From DATARH01 sp963773625 (GTDB lineage Bacteria; Pseudomonadota; Alphaproteobacteria; ATCC43930; CGMCC-115725), in contig CAVZCJ010000003.1 in assembly GCA_963773625.1 (NCBI GenBank), positions 124,001 to 188,000 of the forward strand: DNA of 64,000 bases, given 5' to 3'. The notes beneath the pieces were generated by a model that made no database searches, had not been told where the DNA came from, and saw only the letters and a list, made by a program, of their open reading frames with translations. The stretch's first letter is position 1; every line of letters begins with the position of its first letter. A program made the position numbers and the translations under genes. Shown here in pieces: positions 1 through 9,888 of this stretch.

Positions 1-750
1 GCTGAGCGGGATGAGATTCTCGAGCCGAACCAGTTGTGTCGCCTCGGGGAGGATCACGGCGAGGACGCCGTCGTCGCGCATCATCGTCAGCACGCGGACC
101 GGGTCGGGTCCGGCGAGCAGGCGGGAGAGCTCGCGCCACACGCGCTCGGCCGAGAGGGTGGGCAACCGGGCGACGGCGGCGCGGCAGGCGGCGCGTGCAC
201 CGGCATCGCCATCGCCGCTGCCGAAGCGCGCCTCGAAGCGGTAGTAGCGCAGGATGCGCAGCACGTCCTCGGCGATGCGCGTCGCCGCGTCGCCGACAAA
301 GCGCACGCGCCGCGCCGCGAGGTCGGCCTCGCCGCCGACAGGATCGAAAATGGTGCCATCCGGCGCCAGGTAGATGGCGTTGATGGTAAAGTCGCGCCGG
401 GCCGCGTCCTCTTCCCAATCGGCGTCGAAGGCGACCTTGGCATGGCGGCCGTAGGTCTCAACGTCGCGGCGCAAGGTGGTGATCTCGAAATGACGCGGCG
501 GGATCACCGCGGTGACGGTTCCATGCGCGACGCCGGTCGGGATCGCTTTGATTTTCGCCTTTTTGAGGGCCGCCATCACCGCGTCGGGCCGCGCCGGCGT
601 GGCAAGATCGATATCGCCGATCTCCTGCCGTAGGAGCGTATCGCGAACGCAGCCCCCGACAAACCGGGCCTCGATGCCGGCAGCGCTCAGCGCCGCCAGC
701 AGACGCCGCACCGCGGGCTCGGTGAGCCAGGGCGGCTCGATCCTCGTCAC
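1..750 (-). CDS. cca: CCA tRNA nucleotidyltransferase, C-terminus cut by window edge
   Basis: Adds or repairs the 3' CCA of tRNAs in the cytoplasm. About 250 residues are visible, without a break. The class II nucleotidyltransferase head is present: FVGGCVRD near residue 35, the metal-binding IGDIDLATPA near residue 45, and RRDFTINAIY near residue 115. The region after it carries EDVLRILRYYRFEARFG. The GTG start at 750 overlaps the TGA of the upstream DUF6111 gene as GTGA, which implies translational coupling and fixes the start. The reading frame runs off the window at position 1, so the C-terminal tRNA-binding part is not seen. Family assignment is secure. Confidence 0.95.
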   Translation of the reverse strand, partial: MTRIEPPWLTEPAVRRLLAALSAAGIEARFVGGCVRDTLLRQEIGDIDLATPARPDAVMAALKKAKIKAIPTGVAHGTVTAVIPPRHFEITTLRRDVETYGRHAKVAFDADWEEDAARRDFTINAIYLAPDGTIFDPVGGEADLAARRVRFVGDAATRIAEDVLRILRYYRFEARFGSGDGDAGARAACRAAVARLPTLSAERVWRELSRLLAGPDPVRVLTMMRDDGVLAVILPEATQLVRLENLIPLS

Positions 751-1025
751 GGCTTCGCCGGCTCGATGTGGGCGGGCACAATCTGCCCGTTCTCGACGTG
801 CGGCGGCACGTAAACGCCCTGACTACTGGTGCCGAAATGCACGGTCACGACGAAGAGGACGAGCGCGGTGAGCGCGACGCCGGTCACCCCGAGCCAAACC
901 CAAGGCAGCGCTCGCCACGATATGGCGCCGCCGCTTTGCGACCGCCGCACCGCCCATAGCCATGCCAGATACAGCACGGTCGGCAGCACCAATGGCAAAA
1001 AAAGCGTCAGCAGCTCGCGCGGCAT
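747..1025 (-). CDS. DUF6111-like small membrane protein
   Basis: A 92-residue protein with two hydrophobic segments: roughly residues 5-26 (LLTLFLPLVLPTVLYLAWLW) and 42-63 (WVWLGVTGVALTALVLFVVT). A polar tail follows. No catalytic motif is visible. Its size, its topology and its place between a NUDIX CoA pyrophosphatase and cca match the DUF6111 family of alphaproteobacteria; the family name is recalled and not searched. It starts 7 bases after the NUDIX stop and overlaps the cca start by four bases, so the genes are probably co-transcribed. Function unknown. Confidence 0.72.
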   Translation of the reverse strand: MPRELLTLFLPLVLPTVLYLAWLWAVRRSQSGGAISWRALPWVWLGVTGVALTALVLFVVTVHFGTSSQGVYVPPHVENGQIVPAHIEPAKP

Positions 1026-1032
1026 CGCGGCG

Positions 1033-1689
1033 TCACTGGTTCAGCACTTCGGCGAGGTTGACCAGCATCCCCGCGGTGGCACCCCAGATATTGCGGCCCT
1101 CATAAGGGAGCACAAAGAAGATCCGGGTGCGTCCGGCCGACTCGCGCTCGGTGCGGTTGTGGTTGCGCCTGTCGAGGATATAGGAGAGCGGCACCTCGAA
1201 CGCCTCGGCGACCTCGTAGGGATCGATCGTCAGCGGATAGGGCGGGGCGACGATGCCGACGATTGGCGTGATCTCGAACCCGGTGCCGGTGACGTAGGTA
1301 TCGAGCCGCCCGATCACCGAGACGTGGCGGCGCGGCAAACCGACTTCTTCCTCGGTCTCGCGCAGCGCGGCGGCGACGGCGTCCTCGTCCTCCTCTTCGA
1401 TCCGTCCGCCGGGAAATGCGATCTGCCCGGCATGGGCGGAGAGATGGGCGGTGCGCTGGGTGAGGAGCACGGACCAGCCGTCGCGGTAATCGATCAGCGG
1501 CACCAGCACCGCGGCCGGCCGCAAGGCGGCGCTGGGCGGCGTCTCGCCGGGGTTGAGATCATGGTCGCCGCGCGTCGCCTCGCGCGCCTCGGCGGCCTCG
1601 ATGGGGTCGCCGCTGCCGCCGAAGCCGCGCCGCCCTGGCCGCCGCCGCGCCAACCGGTCGATCAACTCTTCGCGAGCGAGGACGCGCAT
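1033..1689 (-). CDS. CoA pyrophosphatase (NUDIX hydrolase, UPF0035 type)
   Basis: Predicted to cleave CoA or acyl-CoA into phosphopantetheine and 3',5'-ADP. The CoA-pyrophosphatase signature LLTQRTAHLSAHAGQIAF stands directly before FPGG, followed by a NUDIX box ending in RETEEEVGL. About 218 residues from the chosen ATG at 1689, two bases after the DUF1285 stop. An in-frame ATG at 1740 would overlap DUF1285 and is less likely. A basic linker (DRLARRRPGRRGF) near the N-terminus is unremarkable for the family. It sits in an operon with DUF1285, DUF6111 and cca. Confidence 0.9.
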   Translation of the reverse strand: MRVLAREELIDRLARRRPGRRGFGGSGDPIEAAEAREATRGDHDLNPGETPPSAALRPAAVLVPLIDYRDGWSVLLTQRTAHLSAHAGQIAFPGGRIEEEDEDAVAAALRETEEEVGLPRRHVSVIGRLDTYVTGTGFEITPIVGIVAPPYPLTIDPYEVAEAFEVPLSYILDRRNHNRTERESAGRTRIFFVLPYEGRNIWGATAGMLVNLAEVLNQ

Positions 1690-1691
1690 GC

Positions 1692-2255
1692 CTACTCGTC
1701 TTCCGGGTCGCCGAGATCGAAAAACATGCCGCCGCTCCACACGCCGAACGGACCGCCGCCCTCGCCGCGCTCGGCATCGGCGATATCGACCAATTCGTAA
1801 AATACCGGACGGTTGAGTCTCGCTTCGAGCCCCGGCCGGATCAAGATATAGGGGGCTGGCTCGCCGTTTGCAGCGGTGTCGACGCGCAGCGGATGGTCGG
1901 GCCCCGCCGCCACAATCTCGTCGAGATTGGTGCGGAAGCTAAGGCAACGCTTGGGGCCTTCGCCTTCGCTCGTCAGCTCGACGGCGACGAACGGCGCGTC
2001 CTCGACGGTGACGCGGCCGCGCTCGACCGGGGTGACGAGCGAATAGGTGCCATCATCCTCGCGCCGCAGAACCGAGGCGAAGAGCTTGACGAGGCGGGGA
2101 CGGGCGATCGGGGAGCCGCGGTAGAACCAGGTGCCGTCGCGGGCGATCCGCATCTCGAGATCGCCGTGATCGATGACGGGGCGATTTTGCCGCGGAGACT
2201 TTTGGCCGCTGTCGCGGTCTCTCGCCGGGGAAGTGCCGGAGGCGGTATTATCCAT
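1692..2255 (-). CDS. DUF1285 family protein
   Basis: A 187-residue soluble protein, first of the minus-strand operon. It carries the DUF1285 hallmarks: GDLEMRIARDGTWFYRGSPI around residues 31-50, a KLFASVLRREDDGTYSLVTP block, a VTVEDAPFVAVEL block, and HPLRVD...PAPYILIRPGLEARLNRPVFYELV. The ATG at 2255 follows only about 40 bases after the divergent moxR start, so the two operons share a short promoter region. No enzymatic activity is known for the family; its constant pairing with the NUDIX gene is the main clue. Confidence 0.85.
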   Translation of the reverse strand: MDNTASGTSPARDRDSGQKSPRQNRPVIDHGDLEMRIARDGTWFYRGSPIARPRLVKLFASVLRREDDGTYSLVTPVERGRVTVEDAPFVAVELTSEGEGPKRCLSFRTNLDEIVAAGPDHPLRVDTAANGEPAPYILIRPGLEARLNRPVFYELVDIADAERGEGGGPFGVWSGGMFFDLGDPEDE

Positions 2256-2297
2256 TAGTGTCGGCGCTCACCGGCATCGCAAAGAGGTTGTAAGAGC

Positions 2298-3303
2298 TTG
2301 GCAACGACATCACGCATAACACCCCCTCCGGGGGACCTTGTCGCCGAAGTCGAGGCGCTTGGCGAGCGGCTTAAGCTCGTCCGCGAGCGGATCGGCGAGG
2401 TCATTTTCGGTCAGCGCGAAGTGGTCGAGCAAGCCTTGATCACACTGCTTTCGGGTGGTCACGCGCTGCTGATCGGCGTTCCGGGCCTGGCCAAGACGCG
2501 GCTGGTCGAGACGCTCGGCACCATCCTCGGGGTCGATGACAAGCGCATCCAGTGCACCCCCGATCTGATGCCGGCCGATATCCTCGGCTCCGAGGTGCTG
2601 GAGGAAAGCGACAGCGGGCGGCGCTCGTTCCGCTTTATTCCCGGCCCGGTGTTCTGTCAGCTCTTGATGGCCGACGAGATCAACCGCGCCAGCCCGCGCA
2701 CCCAGTCGGCGCTGTTGCAGGCGATGCAGGAAGGCCGGGTTTCGATCGCCGGGCAATACCACCCGCTGCCGCGCCCGTTCCATGTGCTGGCGACGCAGAA
2801 CCCCCTCGAGCAGGAAGGCACCTATCCGCTCCCCGAGGCGCAACTCGACCGCTTCCTGCTGCAGATCGACGTCGATTACCCCGACGCTGAATCCGAGCGC
2901 CGGGTGCTGATCGCGACCACCGGCACCGCGCGACGCGGCGCCGCGTCCGGCGATGACCGCCGACGAGCTGATCGCGGCGCAACGGCTCGTGCGCCAGGTG
3001 CCGGTCGGCGAGAGTGTGGTTGAGGCGATCCTCCAGATGGTGCGGTCTGGCCGCCCGGAGGAGGGGGCCGACGGGCCGCGCCGCTTTGTCGCCTGGGGGC
3101 CGGGTCCGCGCGCCGGCCAGGCGCTGATGCTGGCGTGCCGGGCACGGGCGTTGCTCGACGGCCGTTACGCCCCGTCGGTCGACGATGTGCTGGCGCTAGC
3201 GCCGCCGGTGCTGCGGCACCGCATGGCGGTCAGCTTCGCCGGCCGCGCCGAGGGCGTCGGCGTCACCCAGGTCATCGAGCAGATGATGGCGCCGTTCAGG
3301 TGA
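2298..3303 (+). CDS. moxR: MoxR family AAA+ ATPase (one frameshift)
   Basis: A cytoplasmic AAA+ chaperone that probably works on the products of the next genes. Visible motifs are Walker A variant GVPGLAKTRL (about residue 61), Walker B LLMADEINRASPRTQSALLQ (about residue 123), sensor 1 LATQNPLEQEGTYPLPEAQL, and the MoxR lid ending in MAVSFAGRAEG. The frame changes by one base near 2931, between ATTGTA and DAAPRPAMTADEL. Removing one base gives about 334 residues, the normal MoxR length, so this is probably a sequence error. The start is TTG at 2298 with AAGAG a few bases upstream. GTG of the DUF58 gene overlaps its TGA. Confidence 0.93.
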
Positions 3304-4256
3304 TCTCGCTCCGCGCGCCCAGCGTCGGACCGCTTGCCGCGCCGCGCGCGCCGCCGCTCTCGTTGCGCGACCGCGCCGAGCAGGTGGCGGCGACGCTGCC
3401 GCCGCTGCTCGTCGCCGCCGAACGCATCGCCACGACGGTCGCTCAGGGGGTGCACGGGCGCCGCCGGGTCGGTCAGGGCGAGACGTTCTGGCAGTTCCGC
3501 CAATATCAGCCGGGTGACGCCGCCGGCCGCATCGACTGGCGCGAAAGCGCCAAGTCGCAACGCATCTATGTGCGAGAGACCGAATGGGAGGCGGCGCAGA
3601 GCGTTTGGCTGTGGCGCGATCGGTCGGCGTCGATGGATTACAGCTCGGCGGCCGACATCGTCGGCGGCGACTGGCCGACAAAACGCGCCCGCGCCGAGCT
3701 GATCCTGGTCGCGCTGGCCTGCCTGCTGGTGCGCGGCGGCGAGCGGCTGAGCCTGTTGGGCAGCGGCATGGTGCCGGTGAGCGGCCGCATCGCGCTGAGC
3801 CGGCTGGTCGATCTCATCGAGCGGGACAGTCCGCAAACCCTGTCTGTCCGGTCCGGGCTGCCTGCGATCGAACCGCTGCCGCGCGCCGGGCAATTGGTGC
3901 TGGTCGGCGATTTTCTCGGACCGCTGGACGCGACAAACCGGGTGGTTGCCGGGTTTGCCGGCGCCGGGCTCAACGGTCACCTCCTGCAGATTGTCGATCC
4001 GGCCGAGGAAGACCTGCCGTTCAGCGGCCGAGTCCGCTTCGAAGGGATCGAGGAGCGCGAGGATTTGGTCATCAGCCGGGTCGAGGGCGTGCGCGAGGCC
4101 TATGCCGACCGGTTTCAGCGCCATCGCGAGGGGCTCCAGGCGATCGCCCGCGCGGCCGGCTGGAGCTTTGGCACGCACCGCACCGACCGGCCGCCACATC
4201 TGGCGCTCTTGGCGCTGCACGCGGCGTTGGCACCGGACCGGCGGCAAGCGCGGTGA
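3300..4256 (+). CDS. DUF58 domain-containing protein (Bat cluster)
   Basis: About 318 residues. It contains the DUF58 signature EFWQFR-like sequence ETFWQFRQYQPGDAAGRIDW near residue 63, followed by RESAKSQRIYVRETEWE and a degenerate vWA-like fold (VWLWRDRSASMDY). These proteins are standard partners of MoxR ATPases, usually coupled with vWA membrane proteins, and are thought to be MoxR clients. The start is GTG at 3300, overlapping the moxR stop, which indicates translational coupling. No membrane segment is seen. Downstream is the BatA/DUF4159 gene at a 27-base gap. Confidence 0.9.
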   Translation: MISLRAPSVGPLAAPRAPPLSLRDRAEQVAATLPPLLVAAERIATTVAQGVHGRRRVGQGETFWQFRQYQPGDAAGRIDWRESAKSQRIYVRETEWEAAQSVWLWRDRSASMDYSSAADIVGGDWPTKRARAELILVALACLLVRGGERLSLLGSGMVPVSGRIALSRLVDLIERDSPQTLSVRSGLPAIEPLPRAGQLVLVGDFLGPLDATNRVVAGFAGAGLNGHLLQIVDPAEEDLPFSGRVRFEGIEEREDLVISRVEGVREAYADRFQRHREGLQAIARAAGWSFGTHRTDRPPHLALLALHAALAPDRRQAR

Positions 4257-4283
4257 CGCGGTGAACGCTCGGGCGCCCGGCTG

Positions 4284-7008
4284 ATGCTGTCGCTCGGATC
4301 GCTGGCGTTTGCCTCGCCGTGGTTGCTGAGCGCGCTCGTCGCACTGCCGATCATCTGGTGGCTGCTGCGGGTGACGCCGCCGGCGCCGCGGCGCGTGCGC
4401 TTTCCGGCAATCCGCCTGTTGCTGGGCCTGACGCCACGCGAGGAAACGCCGGCCCGCACACCGCTCTGGCTGATCGTCCTGCGCACGATCCTCGCCGCGC
4501 TGATCATCGTCGGGCTGGCCCATCCGCTGGTCAATCCGCAGACGCCGCTCGCCGGCAGCGGGCCATTGATCCTCGTCATCGACGACGGCTGGGCCGCGGC
4601 GCATGACTGGCAGGCGCGGCAGGCGGCGGCGCGGAACCTCCTGGCGGAAGCCGCGCGTGAGGATCGCCAGATCGTGCTCGTCACCACCACGCCGCCGGTG
4701 TCGGACCAGCCGTTGCCGCCGCTCGCGCCGATGCGCGCGGTCGATGCGCGCGCCGCGGTCGCGGCAATGGTCCCAAAGCCGTGGCCCGACGACCGCAAGA
4801 CGACCGTTGCGCGGCTCGAGGCGCTGCCGTTGTCGGCGGGCACCAGCGCCGTCTGGATCAGCGACGAGGTCGATGACGGCAGCGCCGGCGCGCTCGCCGC
4901 CGCGCTGACGGAGCGGGGGGAGCTGCGCTATCTGACGGCGGCCCAGGCCGATGCGCCGCGCCTCATCGCCTCGTCCGGCGGCCCCGCCGAGCGCGCGCAG
5001 AAGGATCTGACCGTCGCGGTCAACTCGCTGCCGGCGCCGGCGCCGCGGCAGGTCTGGGTGCGGGCGAGCGCGGAGGACGGCGCGCTGCTCGCCCGCGAAG
5101 GGGCGACGATCGAGCCGGACGCCGCCAGCGCCGTCATCCCGCTGCCGATGCCGAGCGAATTGCGCAACCGGGTCGCGCGCATCGATATCGAGGGCGAGCA
5201 ATCGGCGGGCGGCACGCTGCTGGTCGACGAGCGCTGGCGCCGCCGGCCGGTCGGCATCGCCGGGAAACGCCAACTTCTCCGGCCAGCCCCTGCTCAGCGG
5301 CACCTATTATCTCGAACGCGCCCTCGAACCGTTCACCGAGATCCGGCGTGGGCCGGCCGACGAGTTGCTGAAGCGCGAACTGGCGGTGCTCGTCTACGCC
5401 GATTCAGGGCCCGATTCGGAGGCGGAACAGCAGGAAGTGCGCCAATGGGTCGAGGCGGGCGGCCTCTTGCTGCGTTTCGCCGGCCCACATCTGGCCGAGC
5501 AAGACGACGGTTTGCTGCCGGTGCGGCTGCGCCGCGGCGGGCGGACGATCGGCGGCGCGCTCTCGTGGGAGCAGCCGGCCAAGCTGGCGCCGTTCGACGC
5601 GACGAGCCCGTTCGCCGGGCTGACGATCCCTCCCGACGTCACGGTGTCGCGTCAGGTGCTGGCCGAGCCGGACATCGATCTCGCTGGCAAGACCTGGGCG
5701 CGGCTCGCCGACGGCACGCCGCTCGTCACCGCGGCGCAGCAGGGCAAGGGCTGGATCGTCCTTGTCCACACCACGGCCAATGCGGATTGGTCGAACCTCG
5801 CTCTGTCGGGGCTCTTCGTCGAGATGCTGCGGCGCATCGTGGCGACCAGCGAGGGTGTCACGGCAACGAGTGACGCCGATCTGCCGCCGCTGGAAACCCT
5901 CGACGGGTTCGGGCGGCTGCAGCGCGCGGCGCCGAGCGCGAAGCCGATCTCGGGCAAGGATATCGGCGCCGCCGTCCCGTCGCCGAGCCATCCGCCGGGC
6001 TTTTACGGCACGACCGATGCGCGCCGCGCGTTGAACCTGTCGCCGGGGGTTGGCGGTTTGAAGCCGATTGACGATCTCCCCACGGGCATCGTGCGCGAAG
6101 GCTTCGGCACGAACGCCGAGTTCGATATCCGTCCGTCCCTGCTGGTGGCGGCACTGCTGCTGGCGCTCGCGGACCTGCTGATCTCCTATGGTCTGCGCGG
6201 TTTGCTGCGGTGGCGGGCGGCGCGGGGTGTCGCTGCGGTTGTCGCGCTGTTGCTGGCGGGGACGGGAGCAGCTCGCGCGGACGACGCCTTTGTCATCCGC
6301 GCGACGTCGGAGCTGCACCTCGCTTACGTGCAGACCGGCAACACCGAGGTCGACGCGGAGAGCCAGGACGGCTTGACCGGCCTCAACCAGATCCTCGCCC
6401 AACGCACCGCGGTCGAGGCGGCGGCACCGATGGCGGTCAATATCGAGAGCGACGAGCTGATCTTCTTCCCGCTGCTTTACTGGCCGGTGACCGCCGATCA
6501 GGCCACGCCGTCGGCGCAGGCGGTCGAGCGCATCAACCGCTATCTCGCCACCGGCGGCACGATTCTCTTCGATACGCGCGATTCCGGGAGCCGGGTTCCG
6601 GGCGTCTACGGCAGCGCCGCCGAGTCGGCGGCGCTGCTGAAGAAACTGGTCGGCGGCGTCAAAATCCCGCCGCTGGCGCCGATGCCCCCCGATCACGTGC
6701 TGACCAAATCGTTCTACCTGCTGCACGAGTTTCCCGGCCGATGGAACAGCGGGCAGGTCTGGGTCGAGCCCGCCGAGGACCGGGTCAATGACGGGGTGTC
6801 GACCGTCATCGTCGGCGGCAACGACTGGGCCGGAGCCTGGGCGATCGACAAAAGTGGCCAGCCGGAGTTCGCCGTGGTGCCCGGCGGCGAGCGGCAGCGC
6901 GAGATGGCGCTGCGTTTCGGCGTCAACCTGGTGATGTACGTCCTGACCGGCAACTACAAGAGCGATCAGGTTCACGTGCCGGCAATTCTCGAGCGGCTCG
7001 GCCAATGA
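4284..7008 (+). CDS. BatA N-terminal/DUF4159 membrane protein (one frameshift)
   Basis: A large inner-membrane protein of about 908 residues once one base is removed. The N-terminus has the BatA-type double hairpin: PWLLSALVALPIIWWLLRVT, then RFPAIRLLLGL, then LWLIVLRTILAALIIVGLAH. A vWA-like domain follows (GPLILVIDDGWAAAHDW). Near residue 640 is a second membrane segment (SLLVAALLLALADLLISYGL), and the C-terminal third is DUF4159 (ESDELIFFPLLYWPVTADQA; GGTILFDTRDSG). The frame shifts by one base near 5262 inside the IAGNANFSGQPLLSGTYYLE region. It ends in ATGA overlap with the next gene. Confidence 0.88.
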
Positions 7009-9102
7009 GCGCCAGCGCTTACACGATCGCGTTTTCGCCGTTTATTCCGTGGTGGGCGGTCGCGGCCTTGGGCGCCGCCGCGCTGCTGATCCTGGCGCTC
7101 GGTCTGTGGCGGCGGGCGCGGGGCCTGGCGTGGCGCGGACTGGCGGTTGCGATCCTGTTCGCCATCCTGATCAATCCGGCGCTCGTCGAGGAAAAACGCA
7201 CACCGCAGCGCGACACCGCCGTCATCGTCGTCGACGATTCGCCGAGCCAGCGGATCGGCGACCGCGCCGCCGCCAGCGAAGCCGCGTTGAAGGCGCTGAC
7301 CGACCGGCTTGCCGCAGTGCCCGATCTCGACGTACGCGTCATCCGGGCCGGCGCGCCGTCTCCCGGCGGCGGCGACGAGGGCACCCGCCTCTTCGCGGCG
7401 CTGAACCGGGCGCTGTCCGACGTGCCCCGCCAACGCCTGGCCGGCGTGGTGATGATCACCGACGGCCAGGTCCACGACGTTCCCACCGGCGATCTAAAGG
7501 CCGCCGCAGCGCAACTGGGCGCGCCACTTCATGTGCTGCTTTCGGGGCATCCCAACGAGCGCGACCGCCGGCTCGTGGTCAAGGAAGCGCCGAGCTTCGG
7601 TCTCGTCGGCAAGGACGTGCCGATGACCATTCGCGTCGAGGATCTGCCCGATTCAAAGGATGCGGGCGAGGCCGTCGCGAAGCTGACCTGGCGCAAGGAT
7701 GGCGGCCCGCCGCATGAGATCGTGGTGCCGGTCGGACAGGACGTGCCGCTGACCCTGCCGATCGATCACGGCGGTCCCAATGTCGTCGAGCTCGAGGTCG
7801 AGCCCGGGCCGCAGGAGCTGACCCTGGTGAACAATCGCGCCGCCGTGGTCGTCAACGGCGTGCGCGACCGGTTGCGGGTGCTGTTGGTCTCGGGCGAGCC
7901 GCATGCCGGCGAACGGGTGTGGCGCAATATCCTCAAATCCGACCCGTCGGTCGATCTCGTCCATTTCACCATCTTGCGGCCGCCGGAAAAGCAAGACGGC
8001 ACGCCGATCAAGGAATTGTCGCTCATCGCGTTTCCCACTCGCGAGCTGTTCGACGCCAAGCTCAACGAGTTCGATCTCATCATCTTCGACCGCTACAGCC
8101 GGCGAGGCGTGATCCCGCAGGCCTATATCCAGAATGTCGTCAACTACGTCAAAAAAGGCGGGGCCTTCCTCGAGGCGACCGATCCCAGCTTCGGCACGCC
8201 GATGAGCCTCTTCCGCACGCCCCTCGGAGAGATCTTGCCGACCGAGCCGACCGGTAATGTCGACGAGGAAGGGTTCAAGCCGGAGCTGAGCGCCGAAGGG
8301 TGGCGCCATCCGGTAACCGCCGATCTTCCCGAGGCCGGCCAGCCTGGCGGGACGCCCGGCTGGGGCCGCTGGTTCCGCCAGGTCGAGGCGCATGTCCATC
8401 ACGGCACGACCCTGATGACCGGCGCCCACGACCAGCCGCTGTTGGTGCTGGACCGCATTGGCCAGGGCCGAGTCGCCCAGCTCTTGTCGGATCAGATGTG
8501 GCTCTGGGCGCGTGGCTTCGAAGGCGGCGGTCCGCAAGCGGAGTTGCTGCGCCGGCTTGCCTATTGGCTGATGAAGGAGCCCGACCTCGAGGAAAATGAC
8601 CTGCGCGCGGCGATCGAGGGCGATCGGCTCATCGTCACCCGCCAGTCGCTCGAACCGGACGACAAGCCGGTGACGGTGACCGCGCCCGACGGCACGACCT
8701 CGACTTTGACGCTGACCCCGGAGCATGGCGGGCGCAGCACCGGCACGCTCGTGGTCAATCAAATGGGACTCTACCGGGTCACCGACGGCACGCCGCACCG
8801 CGCTCGCCGCGGCGGGGCCGCTGAACCCGGTCGAGTTCGCCGACGTCCGCGCCACCCCGGAAAAGCTGGCGCCGCTGTCGGCGGCGACCGGCGGTGGTGT
8901 CTTGTGGATCGCCAACGGGATGCCGGATGTGCGCCGGGTCGCGGCTGGGCGGTCGACCGCCGGCAGCAACTGGATCGGGTTCCGGGAGAACGCCGATTAT
9001 GTCGTCGCCGGCTTTAGCGAGATGCCTCTCTTGCCAGGCGTCGCCGCACTGTTGCTCGCGGTCGGCATGCTGATCGCCGCGTGGCGCCGCGAGGGGCGCT
9101 GA
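7005..9102 (+). CDS. Membrane protein with vWA-like and glutamine-amidotransferase-like domains (one frameshift)
   Basis: About 699 residues with two N-terminal membrane helices (WWAVAALGAAALLILALGLW; LAVAILFAILINPALV). A vWA-like region follows (TAVIVVDDSPSQRIG...VVMITDGQVHD), then a class I glutamine-amidotransferase-like fold from about residue 285 (RLRVLLVSGEPHAGERVWRN, FDLIIFDRY, YVKKGGAFLEAT). One C-terminal helix ends the protein (LLPGVAALLLAVGMLIAAWR). The frame changes near 8793, between VTDGT and RTALAAAGPLNP, as one extra base. It overlaps the DUF4159 gene by ATGA. This closes the MoxR-Bat operon. The exact role is unknown; cell-envelope stress or assembly is the usual inference. 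Confidence 0.85.
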
Positions 9103-9112
9103 CGCGCTGGCG

Positions 9113-9799
9113 ATGCTGAGGCAGATCCTCGCCCCGATCCACCCCGACGGGTGGAAGTTCGTCGCGATCGCGGCGGCGGCGACGCTGGTTCTGTTTCTGC
9201 TGTGGCACCCGGCCGGCTGGGTCGCGCTGGTCCTCACCTTGTGGATCGCCTATTTCTTCCGCGACCCGTGGCGGGTGACGCCGACCCGCCCGGGGCTCGT
9301 CATCAGTCCGGCCGACGGGATCGTCGTCTCGCTGGCGCCGATACCGCCAGCGCCGGAGCTGGGGATGGGCGATACGCCGACAACGCGGATCGGCATTTTT
9401 CTCAACCTCTTCGACGTCCACGTCGCGCGCGCGCCGGTGGCGGGGCGGATCGCCGGCCGGACCTATATTCCCGGCCGCTTCATCAACGCCAGCCTCGACA
9501 AGGCCAGCGAGCACAACGAGCGGCTGGCGTTTCGGGTCGCGCCGCAAGTCGGCGCCGAAATCGGCTGCGTGCTGATCGCCGGCCTGGTCGCGCGGCGCAT
9601 CGTCTGCCCGCTCGGCGACGGCCAGTCGGTCGCCGCCGGCGAGCGGATCGGCATCATTCGCTTCGGCTCGCGGGTCGATATCTACCTGCCGAGCGAATAC
9701 GTGCCGCTGGTGGCGCTCGGCCAGCGGATGGTCGCCGGCGAGACGGTGCTCGCCGACCGCGAGGCCAGCGAGCCGGCGCGGCAGGGCTACAGCCACTAG
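9113..9799 (+). CDS. psd: Phosphatidylserine decarboxylase (short, archaeal-type)
   Basis: Converts phosphatidylserine to phosphatidylethanolamine at the inner membrane. It has 228 residues, intact. The self-cleavage site that forms the pyruvoyl cofactor is visible in IIRFGSRVD near residue 183; the serine follows FG. Upstream are SPADGIVV and LNLFDVHVARAPV, both typical. A membrane anchor lies at about residues 17-45 (VAIAAAATLVLFLLWHPAGW). It is followed by pssA, the enzyme that makes its substrate, 90 bases away on the same strand. Confidence 0.95.
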   Translation: MLRQILAPIHPDGWKFVAIAAAATLVLFLLWHPAGWVALVLTLWIAYFFRDPWRVTPTRPGLVISPADGIVVSLAPIPPAPELGMGDTPTTRIGIFLNLFDVHVARAPVAGRIAGRTYIPGRFINASLDKASEHNERLAFRVAPQVGAEIGCVLIAGLVARRIVCPLGDGQSVAAGERIGIIRFGSRVDIYLPSEYVPLVALGQRMVAGETVLADREASEPARQGYSH

Positions 9800-9888
9800 T
9801 TCCCGCCGAAGGGGCAGCGGCGCAGAGGCACCGCCGCACGCGATGAGCGCGATTGTGGTAGACTGGCGCCAGTAAGGAGACCCCGACG

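Noticed and set aside
3165..5303. A 712-codon open frame on the minus strand
   Set aside because: It is antisense to DUF58 and BatA, has arginine/glutamine/proline-rich nonsense composition, and overlaps two well supported genes.
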